In this document: in pieces, positions 8,359 to 16,750 of the stretch
Layout: each line of letters opens with the position of its first letter
Numbering within the stretch: the first letter of the stretch is position 1
From: Lentilactobacillus sunkii DSM 19904
Lineage (GTDB): Bacteria > Bacillota > Bacilli > Lactobacillales > Lactobacillaceae
Assembly: GCF_001435575.1 (NCBI RefSeq)
Contig: NZ_AZEA01000021.1
Span: 1-40,071, forward strand
Direction of reading: 5' to 3'
DNA length: 40,071 nucleotides
Notes under the pieces: generated by a model
Databases searched by the model: none
Seen by the model: only the letters and a program-made list of their open reading frames with translations
What the model was told of the DNA's origin: nothing
Translations under genes and position numbers: made by a program

Positions 8359-9777
8359 TTATTCCTCCGTTTCGTCCGAATCTAAAGAGTCTGTGAATTC
8401 CTTGTAATCTTTATGAACCTGTTTGGCATATTCGTTCGCCCAATTCATCAAAGCCAACACCAGCTTCTTCTTGGTGCCAACATAACCATGGACAACTGCA
8501 GCGGTTGGACTTTGAGCATGTCCCCGCGCCAACAATAGGCCACAGATCTTGGCGTAGGTTTGAAAATCATCTTCGTCAAGCTTGTCCAAATTAATCGATT
8601 CTTTCATATCCCAGAATTGACGGACGTAGTAGCTCCGTCCACTTTTGTTGTTATGGTAGAAACCAAGCAGCGGGTCTGATGCCCGTTGTAGAATTTGCTG
8701 GCAGGTAACGATTCGTTCCCCGTTATCCGGCTTGCTTTGGCTGAATGGGGTGGTAACGTCGAAACCTCTGAATCGCCGGGTCTGCAAAGCTTCCTTTATT
8801 TGAAGAACCAGGTGGCTGCCGTCTATGGCAGTTAACAAGACCAGATAACACCGAGTCCCAAAGCTTCCGACACCAACGCTGTGACGGACAATGTCGCTGA
8901 TGTGAAATTGTGATAACAACACAGTCACGTCTGGACTGACCGATCTTGTATAGTTTTTCAAATGTTCACTAATTTCGTTGAATCGACTTTCACTGACGTG
9001 GACAGTTCGTGGGGCGTTTTCTTTGAAAACCAAGTGACCGCGAGCATCCAAGGTTGTGAATTTTTTGACAACTTTATCGGAATTCCGTTCTTCAGCGCTG
9101 TCACGAATTTTCCGCCAAACCTTTGGCAGGCTGCTTCCTGAATCTTCCGACTGCAGGAATGACTCAACCTCTGTGGAGAAGTAATACCGCTCCATGGCCG
9201 AATGCTCCTCAAAACACTCACTCAAGATTTGCTGATAGGTTTCAACCGCGCTTTTCATGATGGAATCGATTTGATCTTCATCCAATCCGAGCTGTTCACC
9301 TTGTAAAACGATACTGACCAAAAGCCTGCGAATATCCCAATCCCAAGAACCGATTGCGGATTCATCGAAATCGTTAAGGTCGAATAATAGCTTTCGTTCA
9401 GGGGATGCATAGAAGCCGAAGTTACCCAAATGCGCATCGCCGGAAATGACAACCGGGATGTTGGTTGAAGTTTGTTTGGAGAGATCAAACGCCATCAGTT
9501 CATCTGTTCCACGGAAGAAGGAAAAGGCGGATGCCGCCAGACGTTTATGACGTAATGGCATCAAATCCGAAATCATCTTTTGTTCGACGTGGGAAATCCC
9601 TTGGACAACGTTTCGTTTGACCGGGATGAATGTTCCTAATTTTTCAAAGGGAACAGTATCACGAACCTTTTTCCCTGCATCAATTAACTCATGAACTGAT
9701 TTATTAATATTAATTTTGCTTAAGTCATAGTGTAAGCTTGTTGCCGCTTGGGTGTCAGCCCTGTTGGTGTCTGTCAT
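8359..9777 (-). CDS. DUF2252 family protein
   Basis: A 472-residue protein recognisable by GDAHLGNFGFY followed by LLFDLNDFDESAIGSWDWD. These are the hallmark blocks of DUF2252 (COG4320) and recall the catalytic and metal-binding loops of aminoglycoside-phosphotransferase-like kinases. Its function is not established. The open frame extends 27 codons further upstream, but GGAGGAG (9792-9786) sits 8 nt before the ATG at 9777, which fixes the start. There is no signal peptide. It forms a tight two-gene operon with the downstream DsrE-like gene. Confidence 0.85.
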   Translation of the reverse strand: MTDTNRADTQAATSLHYDLSKININKSVHELIDAGKKVRDTVPFEKLGTFIPVKRNVVQGISHVEQKMISDLMPLRHKRLAASAFSFFRGTDELMAFDLSKQTSTNIPVVISGDAHLGNFGFYASPERKLLFDLNDFDESAIGSWDWDIRRLLVSIVLQGEQLGLDEDQIDSIMKSAVETYQQILSECFEEHSAMERYYFSTEVESFLQSEDSGSSLPKVWRKIRDSAEERNSDKVVKKFTTLDARGHLVFKENAPRTVHVSESRFNEISEHLKNYTRSVSPDVTVLLSQFHISDIVRHSVGVGSFGTRCYLVLLTAIDGSHLVLQIKEALQTRRFRGFDVTTPFSQSKPDNGERIVTCQQILQRASDPLLGFYHNNKSGRSYYVRQFWDMKESINLDKLDEDDFQTYAKICGLLLARGHAQSPTAAVVHGYVGTKKKLVLALMNWANEYAKQVHKDYKEFTDSLDSDETEE

Positions 9778-9922
9778 TTTAATGACTCCTCCATTATTTA
9801 CAATGTATAACATCATTGTGGCAATTTGCGCTCTGTGAGTCAAGCAATGCAAACTCACATATCAGACCAATATGTTACAATATTCCCATTGGGAAACTCG
9901 AATATGATGGAGACTTGGATTA

Positions 9923-10498
9923 ATGAAAAAATTGTTTTGGGAAAGTATCGAAGTGAATAATCAAAAATTTTTCTTCACAGTGACTCAAAAGGGCCTGAAT
10001 TTTGTTTCCAGCCCTGGGAAGTACCTGTCTGAACTTTTTGATTTTTACCCTGATCGCTACGACTTTCAATTCATGTACGATGAAGCAGTCACTGACGACT
10101 ATTTGAACGAATTGACTGACTATTTTGATAAAAAGCGTAAGACATTTGATGTTCCGCTGGACTTGGATGGCGTCGGCACCGAATTGCAGCACCAGGTTTG
10201 GGCTGAAATTCAAAAGATTCCGTACGGCCAAACAGTCACGTATAAGCAGCTTGCTGAAAATGTCGGTAAGCCTAAATCCATTCGGCCGGTTGCCCATGCG
10301 GTGGCCGTCAATCCCGACTTAATTGTGGTTCCATGCCATCGGGTGATTCGTGCCAATGGCGACCTCGGCGACTATCGTGGCGGCAAAGAAACAAAAAAGG
10401 CTCTTCTCGAGTTTGAGAAGAAGCCGATTGAAAAGCACGCTTTAATCAGTAAATTACCTTTGCCTAAGCTTAGTCAACTAGGTAAATCTGATCTTTAA
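9923..10498 (+). CDS. ogt: Methylated-DNA-protein-cysteine methyltransferase
   Basis: Suicidal DNA repair protein that takes methyl groups from O6-methylguanine onto its own cysteine. The PCHR motif carries the acceptor Cys138. A helix-turn-helix-like segment (TYKQLAENVGKP, about 110) and the GDYRGG loop after the active site are as in Ogt/MGMT. At 191 residues it is somewhat longer than the common ~170 because of a basic C-terminal tail. GGAGA (9909-9913) precedes the ATG. Its last 29 bases overlap the 3' end of the convergent methyltransferase gene. Confidence 0.92.
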   Translation: MKKLFWESIEVNNQKFFFTVTQKGLNFVSSPGKYLSELFDFYPDRYDFQFMYDEAVTDDYLNELTDYFDKKRKTFDVPLDLDGVGTELQHQVWAEIQKIPYGQTVTYKQLAENVGKPKSIRPVAHAVAVNPDLIVVPCHRVIRANGDLGDYRGGKETKKALLEFEKKPIEKHALISKLPLPKLSQLGKSDL

Positions 10499-11321
10499 TT
10501 AAATCAAACGGCTGGTGATGTCGGTTCAGCTGTTTGGTAACATCTGGTTTGATGAAATGGGCTTGCTGCCAGAACTCTTTAGAGTCGGTAGCGCCATTTT
10601 TTTCGCCGATGACGATTAATTCCAAATCGTTGTCGGCTTTTCTAATTGCGTTCAAAACGTCGACGTCAATCGTCTGTTTGTCAGGTGACCAGCTCATGAT
10701 GACGTACTTCACCTGACCCATATATTTGTCGATTGCAGCCAGGGCATCCAGCTTCTCAACGTTAATCAGCTGGTGCTTTCCGGTCTGATTTTCTTTTGCC
10801 CACGCTAAACTATCAGTGGGGTAGACTTTGACGCCCAAGTCAGTCAGCCCCTTTGAAATATAACCGTTACCCGCCATAATTTCCAAGGCAGTGTCATCGC
10901 CGATATAATTTGCCAAATCTTTGGCAAATGGCGCAGAAATATACGCCCACATGCCGTACTGGCTTTCCAAATAATCTCGAAATGACCGCAGCTGTTTGTC
11001 CAACTTGGGTAAAGCGTCGGACAGTTCGTTCCAAAGTTTGTCTCCTTCTGGATCTCCTGGCTTGAATTTCTGATTAATGTCTTTGAAAATCTGGTCTTGA
11101 ATATCGTCGGGTAAGATTAATTCCGGCAGATCCTGAGGTAACAATCCCTGCTTAATCAGGTGGTCACTTTCAATGACGTTGTTGATCAGAAATTTAACTT
11201 GGGGATAAGCGTTGAATTGCTCCCGATATTTGAGCATTTGGGTGATGTAGGTGGATTCTGATGGGGTGGCTTGTGCGTGTTTTTTCTTTAGTAGTTTTTT
11301 CTTTTGTTTGTTGGTTAGCAT
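10470..11321 (-). CDS. SAM-dependent methyltransferase-like protein
   Basis: A 283-residue protein with a lysine-rich N-terminus, a helical region (about 20-130) and a Rossmann-like methyltransferase core. The core shows ALEIMAGNGYISKGL, the SAM-binding glycine loop, then VKVYPTDSLAW, an acidic end of strand 2, and VIMSWSPD, the motif IV region. The substrate is unknown. AAGGAG lies just upstream of the ATG. On the minus strand it follows the XRE gene and element copy E. Its 3' end overlaps ogt tail-to-tail by 29 bp. Confidence 0.75.
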   Translation of the reverse strand: MLTNKQKKKLLKKKHAQATPSESTYITQMLKYREQFNAYPQVKFLINNVIESDHLIKQGLLPQDLPELILPDDIQDQIFKDINQKFKPGDPEGDKLWNELSDALPKLDKQLRSFRDYLESQYGMWAYISAPFAKDLANYIGDDTALEIMAGNGYISKGLTDLGVKVYPTDSLAWAKENQTGKHQLINVEKLDALAAIDKYMGQVKYVIMSWSPDKQTIDVDVLNAIRKADNDLELIVIGEKNGATDSKEFWQQAHFIKPDVTKQLNRHHQPFDLIKDQIYLVD

Positions 11322-11387
11322 AGGGGCTCCTTGTGGGTTTGGTTTTATGTGGTGGTGTGGGTTTTACTTTGTGGTCGGTTGGCTGTT

Positions 11388-11516
11388 ATATAGTCGAAAC
11401 GTGTTCTCCAAGCCAGCTTCTTCCGCTTTATCCAATAACGAGGCTCGATGCAAAACACGCATCAAACCTCGTTATTAAATAAATGCTCGGAAGCTAACCG
11501 GCTTGGCTCACACTCT
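11388..11516 (-). repeat. Structured intergenic element, copy E
   Basis: Read on the minus strand it begins AGAGTGTGAGCCAAGCCGG and ends GAACACGTTTCGACTATAT. Stems are CCAAGCC/GGCTTGG, AGCTT/AAGCT, TTTAT/ATAAA and AATAACGAGG...GATGC with GCATC...CCTCGTTATT. It starts 5 nt after the XRE gene stop on the same strand and precedes the methyltransferase gene. It is the closest relative of copy D. Confidence 0.75.
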
Positions 11517-11521
11517 GTTCT

Positions 11522-11929
11522 TTAAATATCCAACTTCCCTTGCTCCGTCCTCGGTCCCTCATCATGCGGGGCATTTGTTCTTCCGTGGACGTAGCCTGAT
11601 ATTAATTGGTAGATTTCATATCGGTCTGCTGAGCTAAGATTTTGACCGTTGAATTGCAGCGTTTTGTCCGAGATGAACAGTCTTGCGATATCGTAGGTAC
11701 TGTTTTCTGTCAGACCCGTCAAGTAATCCATTGTGACGTCAAAGAACTTGGCCAGCCGTTGAATTTCAATATAACTTGGTGTTCGAATCCCACGTTCCCA
11801 GTTTCCGATCTGGGAACCGGTACTCTCGTGCGCTTTGTCTGTTGGAGAGTCTTTGTTGATTGCGTTGGCTAATTGTTCCAAAGTTAGATGTTCGCCTTTT
11901 CTTAATGCTCGTAATCTTTCTGGAAACAT
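11522..11929 (-). CDS. XRE-family transcriptional regulator
   Basis: A 135-residue DNA-binding protein. Residues 1-70 form an XRE/Cro helix-turn-helix (LRALRKGEHLTLEQLANAI, then SQIGNWERGIRTPS as the recognition helix, then LAKFFDVTMDYLTG). The C-terminal half (about 75-135) is polar and unassigned. A GGTGATC Shine-Dalgarno is weak but well placed. It is divergent from the alpha/beta hydrolase gene. Its promoter region contains a CGCC-7-GGCG palindrome that could be its operator. The target genes are unknown. Confidence 0.88.
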   Translation of the reverse strand: MFPERLRALRKGEHLTLEQLANAINKDSPTDKAHESTGSQIGNWERGIRTPSYIEIQRLAKFFDVTMDYLTGLTENSTYDIARLFISDKTLQFNGQNLSSADRYEIYQLISGYVHGRTNAPHDEGPRTEQGKLDI

Positions 11930-11956
11930 GTGATCACCGTCCTGTTCGTTACTTAT

Positions 11957-11984
11957 ATTATACGACTTTTTTGCGTTTCGCCAA
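11957..11984 (-). promoter_or_regulatory. Promoter of the XRE gene
   Basis: On the minus strand: TTGGCG (-35, 11984-11979), 16 nt, TATAAT (-10, 11962-11957). The -35 overlaps the dyad CGCC...GGCG (11979-11993), suggesting autoregulation. Confidence 0.6.
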
Positions 11985-12051
11985 ATTTCGGCGGCAAAAT
12001 GATTAATGTGGTATATTTATCACGAGAAAATTTGAATTGGTGGGATTGAAA

Positions 12052-12996
12052 ATGAAGCGAAAAACGAAAGTCTTAATTGGTCTGGCTTCGGCTGCTGTGT
12101 TGGTTTGCGGCGGCTTGTTTGGTGCCGGACTATACTTCTACAAAGTGGCTGTTGTCCCGGCACCCAAGTCTTTTTTAAGCAAAACCAAGCCGATTAAAAA
12201 GGGCGATCCATTGTACCCGGCACATAAGTGGTATCAGGATGTTAATAAGCAGCACTGGTATGAAATGTCGGCAACTCGGCACCTGAAGCTGGACGCCAAC
12301 TACATAGCTGCCAAACAGCCGACCAACAAGACGATTATTGTCGCTCACGGTTTTATGTCCGATAAGGATAAAATGTTCAATTATGCCTACATGTTTCATA
12401 ATCTGGGATACAATGTTCTACTCCCCGATTCACGTGGTCTCGGCGACAGCCAGGGCGATTATATCGGATATGGCTGGCCGGACCGGCTGGATTACGTTAA
12501 ATGGATTAAGAAGGTTATCAATCGAAATGGCGAAGATTCCAAAATTGCCGTCTTTGGTACCAGCATGGGTGGTGCCACTACGATGATGGTCAGTGGGGTA
12601 AAGGGGCTGCCTCACCAGGTCAAGGCATTTATTGAGGATTGCGGCTATACCGATGTGTACACTGAAGTCGCCTACCAGGCAAAAGAACTTTATCATCTGC
12701 CGAAGTTTCCGCTGGTCGATATTGTGAGTGGCATTAATCATGTGAAGAATGGCTATTCATTCAAAGAGGCCAGTGCCCTCAAGCAAGTCCGCAAAAACAA
12801 ACGGCCAATGCTGTTTATTCATGGCGCGCATGATCATTTTGTCCCCACCAAAATGGTTTATCCTTTGTACAAAGCTGATCGGGGACCCAAGCAGCTATTG
12901 ATTGTTCCGGGGCCGGGGCATTCCCGCTCGATTGAGAATCGACCGACCTTGTATCGGGATACGGTGAAAAAGTTCCTTGATAAATATATGGACTAA
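12052..12996 (+). CDS. Membrane-anchored alpha/beta hydrolase
   Basis: A 314-residue serine hydrolase. A basic N-terminus and one hydrophobic helix (about 7-32) without a clear cleavage site suggest a membrane anchor with the domain outside. AHGFMSDKDK is the oxyanion-hole strand, FGTSMGG holds nucleophile Ser171, HGAHDHFVP carries the acid and GPGHSRS the histidine. The ATG at 12052 is chosen over an upstream in-frame TTG because GGTGGGA (12039-12045) precedes it. The substrate is unknown; close relatives are annotated as acyl esterases or peptidases without proof. Confidence 0.85.
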   Translation: MKRKTKVLIGLASAAVLVCGGLFGAGLYFYKVAVVPAPKSFLSKTKPIKKGDPLYPAHKWYQDVNKQHWYEMSATRHLKLDANYIAAKQPTNKTIIVAHGFMSDKDKMFNYAYMFHNLGYNVLLPDSRGLGDSQGDYIGYGWPDRLDYVKWIKKVINRNGEDSKIAVFGTSMGGATTMMVSGVKGLPHQVKAFIEDCGYTDVYTEVAYQAKELYHLPKFPLVDIVSGINHVKNGYSFKEASALKQVRKNKRPMLFIHGAHDHFVPTKMVYPLYKADRGPKQLLIVPGPGHSRSIENRPTLYRDTVKKFLDKYMD

Positions 12997-13082
12997 TCCT
13001 TGTCGCCCATATGTTTTTAGACGCTCACAAACGGATTATGTTACACTATTATCAGGACTGTTTTACGAAAGGAGGTCCGCAC

Positions 13083-14681
13083 TTGTTATATATCATTATT
13101 CTCGGGATTGTTGCAGCAATTGTTGGTGCTGTCTGTGGAACACAGCTGCAGAAACGCCATTTCCAGCAGGAGATCCAACAGGCAAAAGCTGCTGCTGATC
13201 AACTTCAACAAAAAGCCGAAGAAGATGCCAAAGAAAAATCAATTAAGATTTTGTCTGACGGCAAGCAACAAACTGAAGATTACAAAGAATCAATCGAAGA
13301 GGAACTTGAAAGCTACAAAGCCGATAACGTGACCCGTCAAAGCCGAATTGACCAGCGTCAAACCGGTTTGAAGCAGACTGAAGAACGACTGGATCAACTG
13401 CATCAAAAACTGGCTGGGGAAAGCCACGAAATTAACGAACAAAAAGATGGCATTGAAAAGCTCCATCAGACTGCAGATGATTTAACCAAGAAGCGGATGC
13501 AAACCCTTCAGGAACGTGGCTCAATTAGCCTTGATGAAGCTAAGCAACAGATTCTTGATCAACTGGCAACCGATCTGAAACGTGAAAAAGATATTGAATT
13601 GAAGTATCAAGACGATGAAGCCCAAGTCAGTGCACCGAAAGTTGCCAAAATTTTGGCTGATGATGCGATTCAACGCGGACCGGTTGATATGCCTCGTGAA
13701 CACATTGAACATTCTGTTCAAATTAATGACAATAACACCAAGCAAAAGTTGATTGGTCGTGAAGCTTCCAATATTCGTTACATTGAAACTTTGACAGGAA
13801 CTGATCTGGTATTTGATCCAGACGATCCCCATCTACTTCACGTGGTCACTCAAGATCCACTGCGAAGAGAGGTTGCCAAGACGGTCATCACCAATCTGGT
13901 GGTTACCAAGCAGATTAATGCCCAATCAATTGAACGTCAGGTTGAAACAGCTCGTCTTGATTTGATGAATGAATTGCGTCGGACAGGTGAAAAGGTTGTC
14001 GGCTCACTTCACATTGGCTGGATGCATCCGGACCTGCTGAAGATTGTCGGTCGATTGAAGTATCGGACCAGTTATGGTCAAAACGTTTTGAATCACTCGA
14101 TTGAAGTTGCTGATATTTCAGGAATGCTGGCTGCTGAACTTGGTCTAAACGTCAAGATTGCCAAGCGAGCCGGCTTACTCCATGATATTGGGAAAGCGAT
14201 TGATCGTGAAGTTGATGGGACCCACGTTGAGTTGGGGGTTAAGATTGCTGAAACCTATGATGAAGATCCACAGGTTATTAATTCAATCGCCTCTCACCAT
14301 GGGGATGTGGATGTTACAACTCCAATTGCTCATCTGGTTGCTGCAGGAGATTCAATTTCCGGTGGTCGCCCAGGTGCCCGAAGCGAATCCGTTGAGGAAT
14401 ACGTTAACCGGCTTAAGAGTCTGGAACGCATTGCCAGCTCGAAGCAGGGTGTTAAAGAAAGTTATGCCATCCAAGCCGGCAGAGAAATCCGGATTGTGGT
14501 TGATCCTAAGAAGCTTGATGACGAGCAGAACCAAAAGCTCGCCAATGAAGTCAAAGATGAAATTGAGAATGAATTGACTTATCCAGGTAAAATTAAGGTG
14601 ACGTCAATTCGTGACTTTAAAGCAGTGGCGTATGTTGGTGCTGAGAAGAAAAAGAATCATAAGCGACTTAAGAAAGCATAG
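13083..14681 (+). CDS. rny: Ribonuclease Y
   Basis: Membrane-tethered endoribonuclease that starts mRNA turnover in Firmicutes. The 532-residue protein has an N-terminal transmembrane helix (2-21), a long charged coiled coil (about 25-190), a KH domain with a GREASNIR loop (about 220-285), and an HD domain with His367-Asp368 in LLHDIGKAIDRE. The start is TTG: a near-perfect AAAGGAGG (13068-13075) lies 7 nt before it, and the frame further upstream has no such signal. It ends in a strong terminator and is monocistronic. Confidence 0.95.
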   Translation: MLYIIILGIVAAIVGAVCGTQLQKRHFQQEIQQAKAAADQLQQKAEEDAKEKSIKILSDGKQQTEDYKESIEEELESYKADNVTRQSRIDQRQTGLKQTEERLDQLHQKLAGESHEINEQKDGIEKLHQTADDLTKKRMQTLQERGSISLDEAKQQILDQLATDLKREKDIELKYQDDEAQVSAPKVAKILADDAIQRGPVDMPREHIEHSVQINDNNTKQKLIGREASNIRYIETLTGTDLVFDPDDPHLLHVVTQDPLRREVAKTVITNLVVTKQINAQSIERQVETARLDLMNELRRTGEKVVGSLHIGWMHPDLLKIVGRLKYRTSYGQNVLNHSIEVADISGMLAAELGLNVKIAKRAGLLHDIGKAIDREVDGTHVELGVKIAETYDEDPQVINSIASHHGDVDVTTPIAHLVAAGDSISGGRPGARSESVEEYVNRLKSLERIASSKQGVKESYAIQAGREIRIVVDPKKLDDEQNQKLANEVKDEIENELTYPGKIKVTSIRDFKAVAYVGAEKKKNHKRLKKA

Positions 14682-14683
14682 TA

Positions 14684-14713
14684 AAAAGCCAATCCAGAAA
14701 TGGATTGGCTTTT
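14684..14713 (+). terminator. Terminator after rny
   Basis: AAAAGCCAATCC and GGATTGGCTTTT form a perfect 12-bp stem with a 6-nt loop. Confidence 0.85.
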
Positions 14714-14739
14714 GTGTCGTTAAAGTTGATTGTCTAAAT

Positions 14740-14985
14740 TTAGTTCATCATGTGTGTTATCAACACATAAGCAAAGAAAATTAATACAGCGATAATGCTG
14801 AAATTTCGAACCAAGCGTGGAACCTTATAAGCAGGCGTCTTAACATAGGGTGGCATTATTTCACTGGCCCACATGTAAAGCCCAACTAATGCGAGCAGGC
14901 AAAAAGAAATCTGATATGTAAGACCTAACCACAAATAAAACATCGGCATAAGAATGAATATCAAACAGCAAAATATAAAATACAA
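14740..14985 (-). CDS. Small membrane protein, start uncertain or 5'-truncated
   Basis: An 81-residue reading from a TTG, with about three hydrophobic segments (2-18, 25-42, 60-78) separated by a short KTPAYKVPRLVRN loop. I do not recognise the family. The TTG has no ribosome binding site. The frame stays open upstream to a stop at 15060-15058 without any ATG, GTG or other TTG, and the extra residues (FEHNLQKGLVIINKS) look protein-like. The gene may therefore have lost its 5' end, or use a rare start. It begins directly beyond the terminator of the phosphoesterase gene. Confidence 0.45.
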   Translation of the reverse strand: MYFIFCCLIFILMPMFYLWLGLTYQISFCLLALVGLYMWASEIMPPYVKTPAYKVPRLVRNFSIIAVLIFFAYVLITHMMN

Positions 14986-15061
14986 GGTAATTTGAACTTT
15001 AAATGATTTATTAATAATAACAAGACCTTTCTGGAGATTATGTTCGAAGGAGGATGCTTAG

Positions 15062-15091
15062 AAAAATGGCAAGACCGTTTTGTGTCTTGCC
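15062..15091 (-). terminator. Terminator after the phosphoesterase gene
   Basis: On the minus strand GGCAAGAC pairs with GTCTTGCC around an 8-nt loop, followed by ATTTTTC. Confidence 0.8.
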
Positions 15092-15100
15092 AAGAATAAA

Positions 15101-16669
15101 TTAATTGCTTTTTTCAGAATCAGAAATAATTTCAAAATTATTATTCACAGTGGCTTCAACCACCGGATGTTTCTGCAGATATTCCATAATCACGTGACTG
15201 ATGGTCATGTCACTCGATTTGACGATCTTATCGCTGGTATACATGGGATAGTGACCGCCGCCACTTGCCCGATAACGGTTCAAAGCGATGGTTAAGACTT
15301 GATCGTCTTGGACATCTTTGCCGTGATATTTCAATCGCGTCACTCGATGGCCGACTGGTTTGGAAATATTTAAGGTGTAGTCGATGCCTTCGTACATATC
15401 GTAGTTATAGAAGCGTTCCTTAGGAAAGACAAACTTTTCGTTGACCACCACGTCGTCGTGACGAACCGTGAAGTACTGAGCGGTGACTTCCAAAGCGCCA
15501 CGCAAATCGGCGCCGGTAATCTTGGACGCAACTAAGGTGTTTGGATAAACATAATTAGTGATGATGTTGCGCATGGTAATTGGATCTTCAAAGCCATGTG
15601 CTTCGTTATTATATAGGGCAGTGGCGGAAAGATCAGTGCCCATCTTGTCCATTTGGATTTTTTGAATCAATTCGATAAATGCGGATTCATGAATGCGGGC
15701 TTTAAACGGATCATCGAAAGTTAAGCTGCCTTTAATTCGTGAAAGGGGCTTGTCCAGCCACGCTTCCAAATGCATTGATAAATCAGTGACGGTTTCTTTG
15801 ATGTTTTGATCGGGCTCGCTGTCCTTAACGTTCAGCAGCTCCGCGTCGGTTCTGGCGATTGATTTGTCTTTATTGGAAGTTTCAATTGAGATTTTTGCGA
15901 CATATTGGCCGCGGGAACCCGGCTGCACAATTGGCACGTTAAACAGGCGGCTGGCAATCTTGCGGTGCTGATGACCGGAAATTAAAGCATCAATTCCTGG
16001 AATGTTCTTCAAAATATCGTAACCGCGGTTTTCACCAGGATTAATATCGTTCCAGTTGCCGGTATGGTCGCGTTCAAAGCCGCCATGGTAGACGACAACG
16101 ACAACGTCGGCCTTTTTTCTCATTTCTGGGATGTAGCGTTTGCACGCATCCAACTCGGAAATCAGATTGAAGTCATTTAAATCATTAACGTTCTTCCATT
16201 TTTTAGTGGAAGTTGTCGTTAATCCCAAAAAGCCGATTTTGACACCTGCAACATCCATAATTGTGTATGGATCTGCCAACAATGGTTCGTTATTGTTATC
16301 AACAATATTAGCGCACACAAAATGCCGGTCTGAATGTTTCATCATGTAATTCAGATAATCCAGTCCGTAATCAAATTCATGGTTGCCGATGGTTCCCAGT
16401 TGATAACCAACTTCATTGTATGCCGAAAAGAAGGCTTCCTGATCCTGCTTATCCGCTCGTTTGGCCACATAATATGCCATTGGCGATCCCTCAAGGAAAT
16501 CGCCGTTGTCTAAGAGAATAATATGTTCATCAGGATGGGCCTTTTGATAATTTTTGATCGTCGTGCACGCCTTCTCGATACCGAAGGGCTTATCAAGACC
16601 TGAATCAACGTAGTTAGTAGGTTCGATAAACCCATGCGTGTCGCTGGTCGCTAGTAGCGTAATTTTCAT
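15101..16669 (-). CDS. Bifunctional metallophosphatase/5'-nucleotidase family protein
   Basis: A 522-residue two-domain phosphoesterase. The N-terminal metallophosphoesterase domain has SDTHGF (10-15), NGDFLEGSP (about 55), GNHEFDYG and SGHQHR, which supply the two-metal ligands. The C-terminal 5'-nucleotidase domain includes ALNRYRASGGG near 480. There is no signal peptide, unlike UshA or surface nucleotidases, so it is probably cytosolic like YunD-type proteins. The ATG at 16669 is preferred over a GTG four codons upstream because GGGTGA then falls at a usable distance. The substrate (nucleotide or cyclic dinucleotide) is not determined. Confidence 0.88.
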   Translation of the reverse strand: MKITLLATSDTHGFIEPTNYVDSGLDKPFGIEKACTTIKNYQKAHPDEHIILLDNGDFLEGSPMAYYVAKRADKQDQEAFFSAYNEVGYQLGTIGNHEFDYGLDYLNYMMKHSDRHFVCANIVDNNNEPLLADPYTIMDVAGVKIGFLGLTTTSTKKWKNVNDLNDFNLISELDACKRYIPEMRKKADVVVVVYHGGFERDHTGNWNDINPGENRGYDILKNIPGIDALISGHQHRKIASRLFNVPIVQPGSRGQYVAKISIETSNKDKSIARTDAELLNVKDSEPDQNIKETVTDLSMHLEAWLDKPLSRIKGSLTFDDPFKARIHESAFIELIQKIQMDKMGTDLSATALYNNEAHGFEDPITMRNIITNYVYPNTLVASKITGADLRGALEVTAQYFTVRHDDVVVNEKFVFPKERFYNYDMYEGIDYTLNISKPVGHRVTRLKYHGKDVQDDQVLTIALNRYRASGGGHYPMYTSDKIVKSSDMTISHVIMEYLQKHPVVEATVNNNFEIISDSEKSN

Positions 16670-16750
16670 ATTTTCACCCACACAAAATCAAGTATATCGT
16701 CAAGTATAGTCAATTATTCCTTGATTGTAAATTGCTGTTGGCTAAAGTAG

